This document shows, piece after piece, positions 40,277 through 49,086 of a stretch of 64,000 nt of DNA. Every line of letters begins with the position of its first letter. Position 1 is the first letter of the stretch. The notes beneath the pieces were generated by a model. It ran no database searches. It worked only from the letters and a program-made list of their open reading frames with translations, and was not told where the DNA came from. Origin of the DNA: an uncultured Lachnospiraceae bacterium. GTDB lineage: Bacteria; Bacillota; Clostridia; Lachnospirales; Lachnospiraceae. A program made the position numbers and the translations under genes. The stretch is taken from contig CACYWQ010000012.1 in the NCBI GenBank assembly GCA_902778165.1, positions 1-64,000 of the forward strand, given 5' to 3'.

Positions 40277-41693
40277 TCAGGCATCAGAGTATATAGAAGA
40301 ATGTTTAAGATTTGGCAGTGTTCCGGGGCTTGAGAGTATAACCGAGCTCTGCCACAGACTCGGTGATCCTCAGGATGAACTTAAATATATCCATATAGCG
40401 GGCACCAACGGCAAAGGCTCAATCCTTGCTTATACATCGGAGATCCTTAAGGCTGCGGGACTTAGAGTGGGTCGTTATATCTCTCCTACTATAAGCAGTT
40501 ATCTTGAGAGATTTGATGTGGGCGGTAAGCCCATGAGTAAGACGTCGTTTGCAAAATACATTGAGACGGTTCGTCCCGTATGTGAGCAGATGGCGGAGGA
40601 AGGATTACCCCATCCCACCGCATTTGAAATAGAGACCGCAATTGCTTTCTTATATTTTAGGGATAAAAACTGTGACATTGTAGTGCTTGAATGCGGAATG
40701 GGCGGAAGATTGGATGCGACCAATATCATTAAGTCTACGCTTGTCAGTGTGTTCGCCCATATCGATATGGATCATATGCAGTTTCTCGGCAACTCATTAA
40801 CGGAGATCGCAACGGAGAAATCAGGCATAATACGTAAGGGTATTCCAATTGTTACGGGACCTCAGAAATCAGAAGCAATGAAGGTGCTTATAAATAGGGC
40901 GCATAAAGAAGGCTGCGGCATATATGCGGTTACGGATGATGAAGGTCTTAAACAGGATAATGAGTTAAACGTATCTTACATTTCTGACGTTAAATGTTCG
41001 CTTAAGGGCGGAAGATTTGCGCTAAGATCCGATACTAAGCATAAGTATAAAACTCCGCTTCTTGGTACACATCAGATATACAATGCTGCGGTTGCAGTGG
41101 AAGTGATCAAAGCATTCAGAGCCGTGTGCGAAGGATTGGCAAGTAATGTCTCTGATAGATTAAGAGATGTTGCCGTTAAGAGACTTACGGACGATATTAT
41201 TAATAGAGGCATTGCGAATACGAAGTGGCCCGGAAGGTTGCAGATCATATCAGATAAGCCCCTTGTGATAATAGACGGGGCGCACAATCCCGATGCGGCG
41301 ACAAGACTTAAGGAATCATTGGATGTTCTTATTCCGGATAAGCATAGGATTCTTATAATGGGAATGCTTAAGGATAAGGATATTGATGCGGTTGCGCATA
41401 TTATGTGTAAGGATGCATCTATGATCATGACGGTGACACCGCCTGACAATCCAAGATCACTTAGAAGCGTTGAACTTGCGGAAACGGTTAAGAAGTATAA
41501 TGCCAATGTGACGAGCCTTGACAGTATAGAAGAGGCCGTTGAGATGGCCACACTGTGTTCTGTCCAGGATGATAAGAGTGTTATAATAGCATTCGGATCC
41601 CTGTCATATATGGGCAGAATGATTAAGATATACTCCGATAATAAGATATCGCCCCTTGCAACAAAGGGAATGATGAATGGGAGAATAATATGA
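40266..41693 (+). CDS. folC: Folylpolyglutamate / dihydrofolate synthase
   Basis: 475 residues; the start at 40266 overlaps the antiporter stop. Mur-ligase-like fold: Ile-Ala-Gly-Thr-Asn-Gly-Lys-Gly-Ser (about 45-53) is the P-loop, followed by [13 protein letters not shown], the omega region with [12 protein letters not shown] (about 140-151), and a C-terminal Asp-Gly-Ala-His-Asn-Pro-Asp-Ala. It adds glutamate to dihydropteroate or folates. It is translationally coupled to folE (ATGA overlap). Confidence 0.93.
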   Translation: MTYNQASEYIEECLRFGSVPGLESITELCHRLGDPQDELKYIHIAGTNGKGSILAYTSEILKAAGLRVGRYISPTISSYLERFDVGGKPMSKTSFAKYIETVRPVCEQMAEEGLPHPTAFEIETAIAFLYFRDKNCDIVVLECGMGGRLDATNIIKSTLVSVFAHIDMDHMQFLGNSLTEIATEKSGIIRKGIPIVTGPQKSEAMKVLINRAHKEGCGIYAVTDDEGLKQDNELNVSYISDVKCSLKGGRFALRSDTKHKYKTPLLGTHQIYNAAVAVEVIKAFRAVCEGLASNVSDRLRDVAVKRLTDDIINRGIANTKWPGRLQIISDKPLVIIDGAHNPDAATRLKESLDVLIPDKHRILIMGMLKDKDIDAVAHIMCKDASMIMTVTPPDNPRSLRSVELAETVKKYNANVTSLDSIEEAVEMATLCSVQDDKSVIIAFGSLSYMGRMIKIYSDNKISPLATKGMMNGRII

Positions 41694-42265
41694 GCAATAA
41701 AGTAGATAAGGATAAGATTAAGAAAGCGGTTACCGAGATATTAGAGGCAATCGGAGAGGACCCTTCAAGAGAGGGATTGGTTGAGACGCCTGACAGAATA
41801 AGCCGCATGTATGAGGAGATATTCTCGGGGCTTGGTGAGGATGCACACGAAGTATTAAGCAAGCGATTCACTGTTGATAACAGCGAGATGGTTGTAGAGC
41901 GTGATATAACTTTCTATTCAATGTGCGAACATCATCTGCTTCCTTTCTTTGGTAAGGCTCATGTTGCATATGTGCCAAACGGCGAGGTTGTGGGATTAAG
42001 TAAGCTGGCAAGAACCGTTGAGATATATGCAAGACGTCCGCAGATCCAGGAAAGACTTACGGCACAGATTGCCGATGCCATCATGGACGAGCTTAAGCCC
42101 AAGGGTGTTATGGTCATGATGGAAGCAGAGCATATGTGTATGACTATGCGCGGAGTCAAAAAGCCCGGTTCTACTACCGTTACGGTAGCCACAAGAGGTG
42201 ACTTTATCGATAATGAGAAATTGCAGGGCACATTCTACGGAAGAGTAAGAAACTTCAGGTTATAG
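41690..42265 (+). CDS. folE: GTP cyclohydrolase I
   Basis: 191 residues, with Glu-Gly-Leu-Val-Glu-Thr-Pro-Asp-Arg, Cys-Glu-His-His-Leu-Leu-Pro-Phe (zinc site, about 84-90), Leu-Ser-Lys-Leu-Ala-Arg and the third zinc cysteine region [11 protein letters not shown] (about 143-153). It opens GTP to dihydroneopterin triphosphate, the first step of folate synthesis. Overlaps folC by 4 bp. Confidence 0.96.
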   Translation: MSNKVDKDKIKKAVTEILEAIGEDPSREGLVETPDRISRMYEEIFSGLGEDAHEVLSKRFTVDNSEMVVERDITFYSMCEHHLLPFFGKAHVAYVPNGEVVGLSKLARTVEIYARRPQIQERLTAQIADAIMDELKPKGVMVMMEAEHMCMTMRGVKKPGSTTVTVATRGDFIDNEKLQGTFYGRVRNFRL

Positions 42266-42301
42266 TACCGTTATTATGCATCATACGCTTCATAATTCGG
42301 A

Positions 42302-42352
42302 TTGTAAGTGATGCGTAATTAGGATATAATGTGAGAAACGGCTTAAGCCGTT
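42302..42352 (+). promoter_or_regulatory. ECF operon promoter with palindrome
   Basis: TTGTAA (42302-42307), 17-bp spacer, TATAAT (42325-42330). A perfect 16-bp palindrome AACGGCTTAAGCCGTT (42337-42352) sits at the expected transcription start and is a probable repressor site; which regulator binds it is unknown. No tetrahydrofolate riboswitch is seen. Confidence 0.7.
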
Positions 42353-42382
42353 ATGCGCGAATAAGCGAAAGGAGATAGTAGT

Positions 42383-42934
42383 ATGAAGAAATTTGGAGTT
42401 AAGAGTATTGTTGCTACCGGTATCGGTGCCGCTTTGTTCTTCGTTTTGGGAAGATTCGTAGCAATACCAAGTGGCGTTCCGAACACTAATATTGCATTGC
42501 AGTATGGTGTGCTTGCATTCATCGCAGCTGTATTTGGTCCCATCGCCGGTCTGCTTGCAGGTCTTATAGGTCACTTCTTCATCGACTTCAGTTACGGCTG
42601 GGGAGTATGGTGGAGTTGGGTTATCTCATCCGCTTTCTTTGGTTGTGTAGTAGGGTTTGCTACATCCAAGATTGATTTCGAGAGCGGTGAGTTCGGTGCC
42701 AGCGGAATCATCAAGTTCAACGTTGCTCAGATCATTGCTCATCTTGTTGCTTGGGCAGGTCTTGCGCCCGTTCTTGATATTCTTATATATGGTGAGCCTG
42801 CGGATAAGGTGTTCGTTCAGGGCCTTGTAAGTGCGGGTGTTAATATCATCACAACAGCTGTTTTGGGTACATTATTATGTATCGCGTATACAGCAGCCAT
42901 TCCCAAGAAGGGAAGTCTTAAAGAAGAGGAATAA
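42383..42934 (+). CDS. ECF transporter S component (UPF0397 family)
   Basis: 183 residues, about five to six membrane helices. The start Val-Ala-Thr-Gly-Ile-Gly-Ala-Ala-Leu-Phe-Phe-Val-Leu-Gly-Arg-Phe and Pro-Asn-Thr-Asn-Ile-Ala-Leu-Gln-Tyr, then Gly-Pro-Ile-Ala-Gly-Leu, Gly-His-Phe-Phe-Ile-Asp and Trp-Trp-Ser-Trp-Val-Ile are UPF0397 features; such proteins are often labelled riboflavin-type S components. It gives the transporter its specificity. The next two genes encode its ATPases and T component. Position between folE and folP suggests a folate- or pterin-related vitamin, but this is inference. Confidence 0.87.
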   Translation: MKKFGVKSIVATGIGAALFFVLGRFVAIPSGVPNTNIALQYGVLAFIAAVFGPIAGLLAGLIGHFFIDFSYGWGVWWSWVISSAFFGCVVGFATSKIDFESGEFGASGIIKFNVAQIIAHLVAWAGLAPVLDILIYGEPADKVFVQGLVSAGVNIITTAVLGTLLCIAYTAAIPKKGSLKEEE

Positions 42935-42953
42935 TCTCTATTGTATTTAATAA

Positions 42954-42978
42954 GGCGGGAAGCGATTCCCGCCTTTTT
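42954..42978 (+). terminator. Internal terminator in the ECF operon
   Basis: GGCGGGAA (42954-42961) and TTCCCGCC (42966-42973) with a GCGA loop, followed by T5. It ends 10 bp before the ATPase gene, so it probably makes the S component more abundant than the ATPase. Confidence 0.85.
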
Positions 42979-42988
42979 GGCTTTTATT

Positions 42989-44719
42989 ATGGACCAGGAA
43001 CTGTTACTGGAATTCAGAGACTTCGGCTTTCAATACAATGCTCAGAGTAAGCCGACTCTGTATGACATCAATCTCAAATTACATAAAGGTGAGAGAATAC
43101 TGATTGCCGGTCCTTCGGGATGCGGCAAATCTACGCTTGTGCACTGCATCAACGGCCTCATTCCCTTCTCATACAGAGGAGAGATGTCGGGTTCGCTTCA
43201 GATTAAGGGCAAAGAGACCAGAGATCTAAGCCTATTCGACATATCACATACCGTAGGTACGGTATTACAGGATTCGGACGCGCAGTTTGTCGGAATGACG
43301 GTTGCAGAGGACATCGCATTTGCGCTTGAGAATGACTGTGTGGGTGAGCCGGATCTTCATAACAGGGTTAAAGATGCGGCAGACTTAGTCGGTATAGGCG
43401 ATTTCTTAACCCACGCTCCGGGCGAACTGTCGGGTGGCCAGAAGCAGAGAGTGTCAGTGGCAGGTGTGCTTGTGGATGACGTGGATATCCTTATATTCGA
43501 CGAACCCCTGGCTAATCTTGACCCGGCAACAGGCAAGCAGGCCATAGAACTTATCGATGAGATGCAGACTAAGACTGGCTCATCCGTCATAATCGTTGAG
43601 CACAGACTTGAAGACGTACTTCACAAATCCGTTGACAGAGTGGTATTGATGGACAACGGCCGCATAGTGGCCGATAAGTCTGCAGATGAATTGCTCTCGG
43701 AGCAGATGTTGGCGGAATGCGGAATCAGAGAACCTTTATATATCACGGCTCTTAAATATTCGGGTGTTAAGATCACTCCGAATATGCATCCCTCATCTCT
43801 TAGAAGCATTGATTTAAGTGATTCCGACAGAGAAAGTGTATGTTCATGGTACAGAAGCGGCAATAGTACCGTGCCGCCTAAGCTTGGGGATAAGTTGCTT
43901 GAAGTTAAAGATATCAAATTTGCATATTCGCATGGAGCGCGTAATGCACTTGACGGTGTGAGCGTGGATATTATGCGCGGTGAGATGACTGCCATAGTAG
44001 GAACCAACGGAGCGGGCAAATCAACTTTCTCCAAGGTGATTTGCGGATTTGAGACACAGAATAAGGGAACAATACTCTTGGATGGTCATGATATATCGGA
44101 TCTAAGCATCAAGGAGAGAGCCGAGCGTATCGGATATGTGATGCAGAATCCCAATCAGATGATATCCAAGATATGGATATATGATGAGGTCGCACTGGGA
44201 CTTCGCACAAGAGGAGTGCCTGAAGAAGAGATAGAGAAGCGCGTTGAACAGGCCCTTAAGATATGCGGCTTATGGAAGATGCGTAAGTGGCCGATATCCG
44301 CACTTAGTTTCGGCCAGAAGAAGAGAGTGACAATAGCGGCCATTCTTGTGCTTAATCCTGAGATAATCATCTTGGATGAACCTACGGCGGGTCAGGATTA
44401 CAGACACTATACCGAGATAATGGAATTCTTAAGTAAGCTTAATGCAGAAGGCATAACAGTGCTTATGATCACTCATGATATGCATCTTATGCTTGAGTAT
44501 GCAGACAGAGCGATAGTGTTCTCGGACGGTCGAATAATTGCCGATGACAAATCATATAATATTCTTACGAATGAAGAGATCATTAATAAGGCGTCTCTTA
44601 AGGAGACTTCATTGTATGATCTGGCACTTAAATGCGGAATTGATGACGGTACGGATTTTGTGCGTCATTTCATAGATTACGAACGTGAGAATGAGCGAGA
44701 TCGGGAGGTGCTGTCATGA
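42989..44719 (+). CDS. ECF transporter duplicated ATPase (EcfA1-EcfA2 fusion)
   Basis: 576 residues; ATG at 42989 has no clear ribosome binding site. Two complete ABC ATPase halves. Half 1 (about 1-260): Gly-Pro-Ser-Gly-Cys-Gly-Lys-Ser-Thr, Leu-Ser-Gly-Gly-Gln-Lys-Gln-Arg, Phe-Asp-Glu-Pro-Leu-Ala-Asn-Leu-Asp. Half 2 (about 295-540): Gly-Thr-Asn-Gly-Ala-Gly-Lys-Ser-Thr, a variant signature Leu-Ser-Phe-Gly-Gln-Lys-Lys-Arg, Leu-Asp-Glu-Pro-Thr-Ala-Gly-Gln-Asp. YkoD-like architecture. It energises uptake through the S and T components and overlaps the T gene by 4 bp. Confidence 0.93.
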   Translation: MDQELLLEFRDFGFQYNAQSKPTLYDINLKLHKGERILIAGPSGCGKSTLVHCINGLIPFSYRGEMSGSLQIKGKETRDLSLFDISHTVGTVLQDSDAQFVGMTVAEDIAFALENDCVGEPDLHNRVKDAADLVGIGDFLTHAPGELSGGQKQRVSVAGVLVDDVDILIFDEPLANLDPATGKQAIELIDEMQTKTGSSVIIVEHRLEDVLHKSVDRVVLMDNGRIVADKSADELLSEQMLAECGIREPLYITALKYSGVKITPNMHPSSLRSIDLSDSDRESVCSWYRSGNSTVPPKLGDKLLEVKDIKFAYSHGARNALDGVSVDIMRGEMTAIVGTNGAGKSTFSKVICGFETQNKGTILLDGHDISDLSIKERAERIGYVMQNPNQMISKIWIYDEVALGLRTRGVPEEEIEKRVEQALKICGLWKMRKWPISALSFGQKKRVTIAAILVLNPEIIILDEPTAGQDYRHYTEIMEFLSKLNAEGITVLMITHDMHLMLEYADRAIVFSDGRIIADDKSYNILTNEEIINKASLKETSLYDLALKCGIDDGTDFVRHFIDYERENERDREVLS

Positions 44720-45543
44720 CGAATCTGTTTAATTATATAGACAGGCCTTCACCCATACACAGACTTACGGGGGCGACCAAGTTCGTATGTCTTATGCTGT
44801 GGAGTTTTGCGGCAATGTCCACCTATGATACAAGAATGTTGATCGGCTTGGTAATAGGAAGCATGATACTGTTTAAGATAGGCAGAATACATATCAAAGA
44901 TGTGTCGTTTATGCTTGGATTTACCGTGGTATTCTTAGTAATAAACAGTGTAATGATATATATATTCTCGCCTCACCACGGAACAGAGATATACGGAACA
45001 TGTACTTATTTATGGGGAACGAGCGGAAGATTCGCCCCGACGGCAGAGCAGTTATTCTATCATCTTAACTATCTGCTTAAGTACTTAGCCACTATTCCGA
45101 TCGTGCTGTTATTTGTATGTACCACCAATCCCAGTGAATTTGCGGCGTCGCTTAACAAAGTGGGAATTAAGTATTCTGTTGCGTATTCCGTTGCGCTTGC
45201 ATTAAGATATATCCCCGATATACAGAAGCAGTATCATGAGATAAGTCAGGCAGGCCAGGCCAGAGGAATAGAGATGACCAAGAAAGCGTCCATGGTCAAG
45301 CGTATCAAAGCCGCATCCGGAATATTGATACCGCTTATATTATCCAGCATGGACAGGATAGAGATTATATCCAATGCCATGGAACTTAGAGGCTTCGGTA
45401 AGGAGAAGAAGAGAACCTGGTATATGGGACGTCCCTTTAAGGCGCCTGATATCTTAGCAATGATAGGATGCGGATTGCTTATTCTTCTGTCGGTATTCCT
45501 GACATTTATAAACGGCGGAAGATACTATAACCCTTTTATTTAA
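44716..45543 (+). CDS. ECF transporter T component
   Basis: 275 residues, about five membrane helices (CbiQ-like). The two coupling motifs are present: Gln-Ala-Arg-Gly-Ile-Glu (about 181-186) and Glu-Leu-Arg-Gly-Phe-Gly (about 226-231), both of the Ala/Leu-Arg-Gly type that contact the ATPases. Starts inside the end of the ATPase gene (ATGA overlap). Could also serve other S components such as BioY encoded at 4288 if the module is shared (inference). Confidence 0.92.
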   Translation: MTNLFNYIDRPSPIHRLTGATKFVCLMLWSFAAMSTYDTRMLIGLVIGSMILFKIGRIHIKDVSFMLGFTVVFLVINSVMIYIFSPHHGTEIYGTCTYLWGTSGRFAPTAEQLFYHLNYLLKYLATIPIVLLFVCTTNPSEFAASLNKVGIKYSVAYSVALALRYIPDIQKQYHEISQAGQARGIEMTKKASMVKRIKAASGILIPLILSSMDRIEIISNAMELRGFGKEKKRTWYMGRPFKAPDILAMIGCGLLILLSVFLTFINGGRYYNPFI

Positions 45544-45577
45544 CATAAGGATTACATTCCGATTAACGGTAGCGGTC

Positions 45578-46470
45578 ATGAAGATAGGTAACAAAGAATT
45601 TGATGTATACAATGACACATATATAATGGGCATATTAAACGTGACTCCGGATTCTTTCTCTGACGGCGGAAGGTTTGTTAAAGGCAGAAGTTCCGGCGTC
45701 ATGATAACCGAGATCCTAAGGGCATGTGATGAGATGATCACTGACGGTGCGGACATAATAGATGTGGGCGGCGAATCCACAAGGCCCGGTGCTCCTACGG
45801 TATCTGCGGATGAAGAACTTGAACGTGTGATACCCCCCATAGAAGAGATATCCAAGCGATTTGATGTGGCAATAAGTGTTGATACCTATAAGGCAGAGGT
45901 GGCTTTAGAGGCAGTCAGAGCCGGAGCGCATATCATCAATGATATATGGGGCCTTAATGGCGATGAGAATATGGCGCATACAGTATCATCGCTTATGCGG
46001 GCATATGACGGAACGGCACTTTGTATTATGCATAACAGAAGACCGGTTAAGGACAATGATCCTGATTCTTCCGTGCCGATCACAATGCACGGAGAACAGA
46101 CGGATTACGGATACAGAAGAAGCGTAACCGGTGATAATAAAGAAGACGAAGAGTTATTTGTTGAAGATGTCAAGTCAGACCTACATATAGACAGAACCTA
46201 ATAACGATTAAGAGAATAAGTGATTTCGGGAATATTGATTATCCAAGCAAAGGATATAGATATCCGACACTTCTTGGTACAAGCCGTAAGTCGGTAATAG
46301 GTACGGCACTTAACAGAGAAGTACATGAGAGACTGTACGGAACCACAGCCACAACATCATATGCTTATCTTAACGGAGTAGGGTTTGTCAGAGTACATGA
46401 TGTGAGGGCCAATGCAGATGTGATAGGAATGCTTAGGGCAATAGGGGAGGATTCTTATGGACGAGATTAG
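45578..46470 (+). pseudogene. folP: Dihydropteroate synthase, broken by deletion and frameshift
   Basis: The first part (45578-46201) is a normal DHPS start: Met-Gly-Ile-Leu-Asn-Val-Thr-Pro-Asp-Ser-Phe-Ser-Asp-Gly-Gly, Asp-Val-Gly-Gly-Glu-Ser-Thr-Arg-Pro-Gly and Ile-Met-His-Asn-Arg. After Asp-Val-Lys-Ser-Asp-Leu (near 46180) the frame is lost. The C-terminal part continues in the -1 frame to 46470 (Tyr-Arg-Gln-Asn-Leu… Leu-Leu-Gly-Thr-Ser-Arg-Lys-Ser-Val-Ile-Gly). About 28 residues that normally contain Asp-Pro-Gly-Ile-Gly-Phe-x-Lys, part of the pterin site, are absent. Activity is not expected. A sequencing or assembly gap is possible. It overlaps folBK by 14 bp and follows the ECF genes. 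Confidence 0.82.
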
Positions 46471-47281
46471 GATAAGGGAACTTAAGGTCAAGGCGTATCA
46501 CGGTGTATATGAGGATGAGAAGCAGAAGGGACAGTACTTCTATGTCAATGCCACCTTATATGTTAATTCAAGGAAAGCGGGACTGAGTGATGAACTGAGC
46601 GATTCAGTGGATTATGCGAGAGTATGCTCGTTAATCCGTGCAGTACTGTTGCGTGATTCATATAACCTCATTGAGACGGTTGCAGAGAATGTTGCCACTG
46701 AGATACTGTTAGGATTTGAAGGAATATCAGCAGTGGATATAGAAGTTCGTAAGCCTGAGGCTCCGGTTCCGATGGAATTTGAGTCCATATCCGTTAAGAT
46801 TCACAGAGCCTGGCATGATGTTTATATATCATACGGCTCTAATATGGGTGACAGTGAAGGATATATAACCGAGGCGGTGAGTGAGATTGCGGATAATCCC
46901 ATCACGGAACTTGTTGAGGATTCAGACCGTATAGTTACCAAACCCTACGGCGAAGTTGAACAAGACGATTTCTTAAACGGCGTATGTCATATAAGAACTC
47001 TTATGGAAGCCGAAGAATTGCTTATATATCTGCATGAGCTTGAGCAGAAGGCCGGAAGGACCAGAGATATTCACTGGGGTCCCAGGACATTGGATCTTGA
47101 TATATTGTTATATGATGACATCGTATATGAAAGTGACACGCTTGTCATTCCCCATGCAGATATGGAGAACAGAGAATTCGTACTTAAGCCAATGTGTGAA
47201 TTGGCGCCGAATTTAAGACATCCGGTTCTTAAATTTACAATGAAGCAGTTACTTGATAAGTTGGTTGATGCCAAGCAATAG
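46457..47281 (+). CDS. Dihydroneopterin aldolase fused to HPPK
   Basis: 274 residues. Residues 1-118 are FolB (Ala-Tyr-His-Gly-Val-Tyr-Glu-Asp-Glu near 12-20, Glu-Val-Arg-Lys-Pro-Glu-Ala-Pro near 96-103, with the catalytic lysine). Residues about 122-274 are FolK (Tyr-Gly-Ser-Asn-Met-Gly, then Gly-Pro-Arg-Thr-Leu-Asp-Leu-Asp-Ile-Leu-Leu-Tyr, and His-Ala-Asp-Met-Glu-Asn-Arg-Glu-Phe-Val-Leu). The fusion performs two successive steps of folate synthesis. FolB-FolK fusions are known in Clostridia and streptococci. It needs a working FolP to be useful in de novo folate synthesis, yet the adjacent folP is broken here. Confidence 0.92.
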   Translation: MDEIRIRELKVKAYHGVYEDEKQKGQYFYVNATLYVNSRKAGLSDELSDSVDYARVCSLIRAVLLRDSYNLIETVAENVATEILLGFEGISAVDIEVRKPEAPVPMEFESISVKIHRAWHDVYISYGSNMGDSEGYITEAVSEIADNPITELVEDSDRIVTKPYGEVEQDDFLNGVCHIRTLMEAEELLIYLHELEQKAGRTRDIHWGPRTLDLDILLYDDIVYESDTLVIPHADMENREFVLKPMCELAPNLRHPVLKFTMKQLLDKLVDAKQ

Positions 47282-47308
47282 ATCAGACAGAAATAAAGAG
47301 GGTATATT

Positions 47309-48028
47309 ATGAATGGCAAAGATAAGAATACTAATGAGATAAACAATGCAAGACCTGACGGAATGGTGATGCAGATTGTTACTTCACTTCTGTGTATTGC
47401 CATCGGAGGATTACTTATTGCGATGCCGGGAATCAATGTGTTATATATGTGCTATTGTTTTTGCGCAGCACTTATATTCATCGGCATTACACTTATTGTC
47501 TCTTACTTTGTATCGGAGGCATACAGAAGACTTAATGATTACAGATTTGCCATTGGTGTTTTGTTGATCATCCTTGGCTGTATAGAACTGTTAAGAGCCG
47601 GTATTCTGGCTGAAGAGATCATGTTTATCATAGGCCTCGTGACACTTATTCTTGCCGTGATCATTATGCAATCTGCAGTGCAGATGAGGATCCTTAGAAG
47701 CGGTGCATGGATAGTTCAGCTGATTTTTACCATAGTGTCACTAACGGGAGCAATCTTAGTGCTTGTTGATTTTGCCCCTGTTATGAACAGAATAAAGGGA
47801 TTCGCTTATATAGTAATGGTGCTTGTAGGAACCCTATGTCTTATCAGTCTGTTAATAGAGGCAGTTGTACTATGGAGTGTTAAGAGAAAGGACGCTGCTG
47901 TTAAGGAAGAGTCTGAACCGGTTGAAGATAAGCCCGAAGATTCTGATAAGGAATCGGATGAAGATAAAGTGAAGGATGATAAGGATTCTTCGTCAACGGA
48001 GGACGGAGAGGTTAGTATAAATAAATAA
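47309..48028 (+). CDS. DUF308/HdeD-like membrane protein
   Basis: 239 residues with about six membrane helices between residues 20 and 192, arranged as short helical pairs (Ile-Ala-Ile-Gly-Gly-Leu-Leu, Ile-Gly-Val-Leu-Leu-Ile-Ile-Leu-Gly, Ile-Ile-Gly-Leu-Val-Thr-Leu-Ile-Leu), typical of DUF308. The last 45 residues are a charged Glu/Asp/Lys tail. The function of the family is unknown; HdeD is linked to acid resistance. It is 15 bp before the secreted repeat protein gene, so they may be co-expressed. Confidence 0.7.
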   Translation: MNGKDKNTNEINNARPDGMVMQIVTSLLCIAIGGLLIAMPGINVLYMCYCFCAALIFIGITLIVSYFVSEAYRRLNDYRFAIGVLLIILGCIELLRAGILAEEIMFIIGLVTLILAVIIMQSAVQMRILRSGAWIVQLIFTIVSLTGAILVLVDFAPVMNRIKGFAYIVMVLVGTLCLISLLIEAVVLWSVKRKDAAVKEESEPVEDKPEDSDKESDEDKVKDDKDSSSTEDGEVSINK

Positions 48029-48042
48029 TCCGGAGGAGAGTT

Positions 48043-49062
48043 ATGAAAAAAAGTGTGCAGATTGCGGCGATCATACTGGCATCAGTACTTGGTGTCGGTG
48101 TGCTTGTCGGCGGAGGATATATGGCATATAAGACCATGGGTACTTCGAAGGTTATTAATCTCAATGATTATATCCAGGTGGATTTTAGCGGCAAAGACGG
48201 TAAGGGCAAGGCCTCTTTGGATTATGATACCGAAACCATGAAGGAGGATTACCCCAGAGTGGATGTGGATGGTCTGTTACATAAATGCGTAGACGGTGAA
48301 TTTGACTCATCCAAGAACTTAAGTAACGGAGATAAGATTACCTGGGAATGGGATTGCGATGACAGTAAGGCAAGCAGTGAATACCGCGTGACACTTGAAT
48401 ACGAGGATGAGACATTCAAGGTCAAGGGCCTTAAGAATCCGGACCAGGATAAGGATAAGGATAAGGACCAAGATAAGGATAACGACAAAGATAAAGACAA
48501 GGATAAGGATAAGGATAAGGATAAAGACCAAGACAAGGACAAAGATAAGGATAAGTCGGCGGGTGATTTAAATATCGCAAAGAGTATGACGGAGATTGAT
48601 GAAGATGTGCTTGATGCGATAGAAGACAGAGGCTTTGATATCTTAGATGATCATTATGAGAATGATTACAGTGCCTTTGAACTTGTATTGAGTACGGAAT
48701 ATATCGGTACCGGATTTGCATCGGGCAAGTCAGGGGCAGCCTATGATAATATCGTTCAACCCGTGTATAAGGTAACCGTATGTGATGACTATAACAGAAA
48801 CGGATCATTTGATGATGCAGACGATCCGGTCGTTACATTTTACACATACATAGATTTCTATAATGTGCCATGCGAGGATGAATACAAAGATAAGGTTAAT
48901 GCACTGGAATGGCATATGACCGGCTCGATATACAGACCCAATGACAGCTTCTATTACTGGGGGACGGAGACGTTGGAAGATCTTATAGAGTATATGATGT
49001 ATTACTATTCGGATGACTATGTATTGGGGGAGTACGACCTGGAGGACATAAGCTCGATTTAA
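48043..49062 (+). CDS. Exported or membrane-anchored protein with Asp-Lys repeat linker
   Basis: 339 residues. A Lys-rich start and hydrophobic helix (about 6-28) act as signal peptide or anchor; no lipobox cysteine. Next comes a small domain (about 35-130), then a low-complexity Asp-Lys/Asp-Gln-Asp-Lys linker (about 134-172), then a C-terminal acidic domain (about 175-339) with many Tyr and Asp. No known family is recognised. A Asp-Asp-Tyr-Asn-Arg-Asn-Gly-Ser-Phe-Asp-Asp-Ala-Asp stretch (about 248-260) resembles a dockerin/EF-hand-like calcium loop, which fits an extracellular place. Confidence 0.65.
   Translation: MKKSVQIAAIILASVLGVGVLVGGGYMAYKTMGTSKVINLNDYIQVDFSGKDGKGKASLDYDTETMKEDYPRVDVDGLLHKCVDGEFDSSKNLSNGDKITWEWDCDDSKASSEYRVTLEYEDETFKVKGLKNPDQDKDKDKDQDKDNDKDKDKDKDKDKDKDQDKDKDKDKSAGDLNIAKSMTEIDEDVLDAIEDRGFDILDDHYENDYSAFELVLSTEYIGTGFASGKSGAAYDNIVQPVYKVTVCDDYNRNGSFDDADDPVVTFYTYIDFYNVPCEDEYKDKVNALEWHMTGSIYRPNDSFYYWGTETLEDLIEYMMYYYSDDYVLGEYDLEDISSI
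48443..48556 (+). repeat. In-frame GATAAG hexamer tandem repeat
   Basis: About nineteen imperfect hexamers of the type GATAAG/GACAAG/GACCAA lie in frame and encode the Asp-Lys linker of the surrounding gene. Gain or loss of units would change linker length without frameshift. Confidence 0.9.
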
Positions 49063-49086
49063 CACTTTAATACATGGGATGGAGAC

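Noticed and set aside
42266-42382. Tetrahydrofolate riboswitch before the ECF genes
   Set aside because: None of the conserved blocks of that class was found; only a promoter and a 16-bp palindrome are present.
45578-46470. Programmed frameshift in folP
   Set aside because: Besides the frame change, the conserved Asp-Pro-Gly-Ile-Gly-Phe-x-Lys segment is missing, and no slippery heptamer is seen near 46180.
48249-48542. Minus-strand frames encoding Ser-Leu or Ile-Leu repeats
   Set aside because: They come from the GATAAG hexamer repeat read on the other strand; no start signals.
48443-48556. Possible CRISPR array
   Set aside because: The repeat unit is a 6-bp in-frame hexamer with no spacers and no cas genes nearby.
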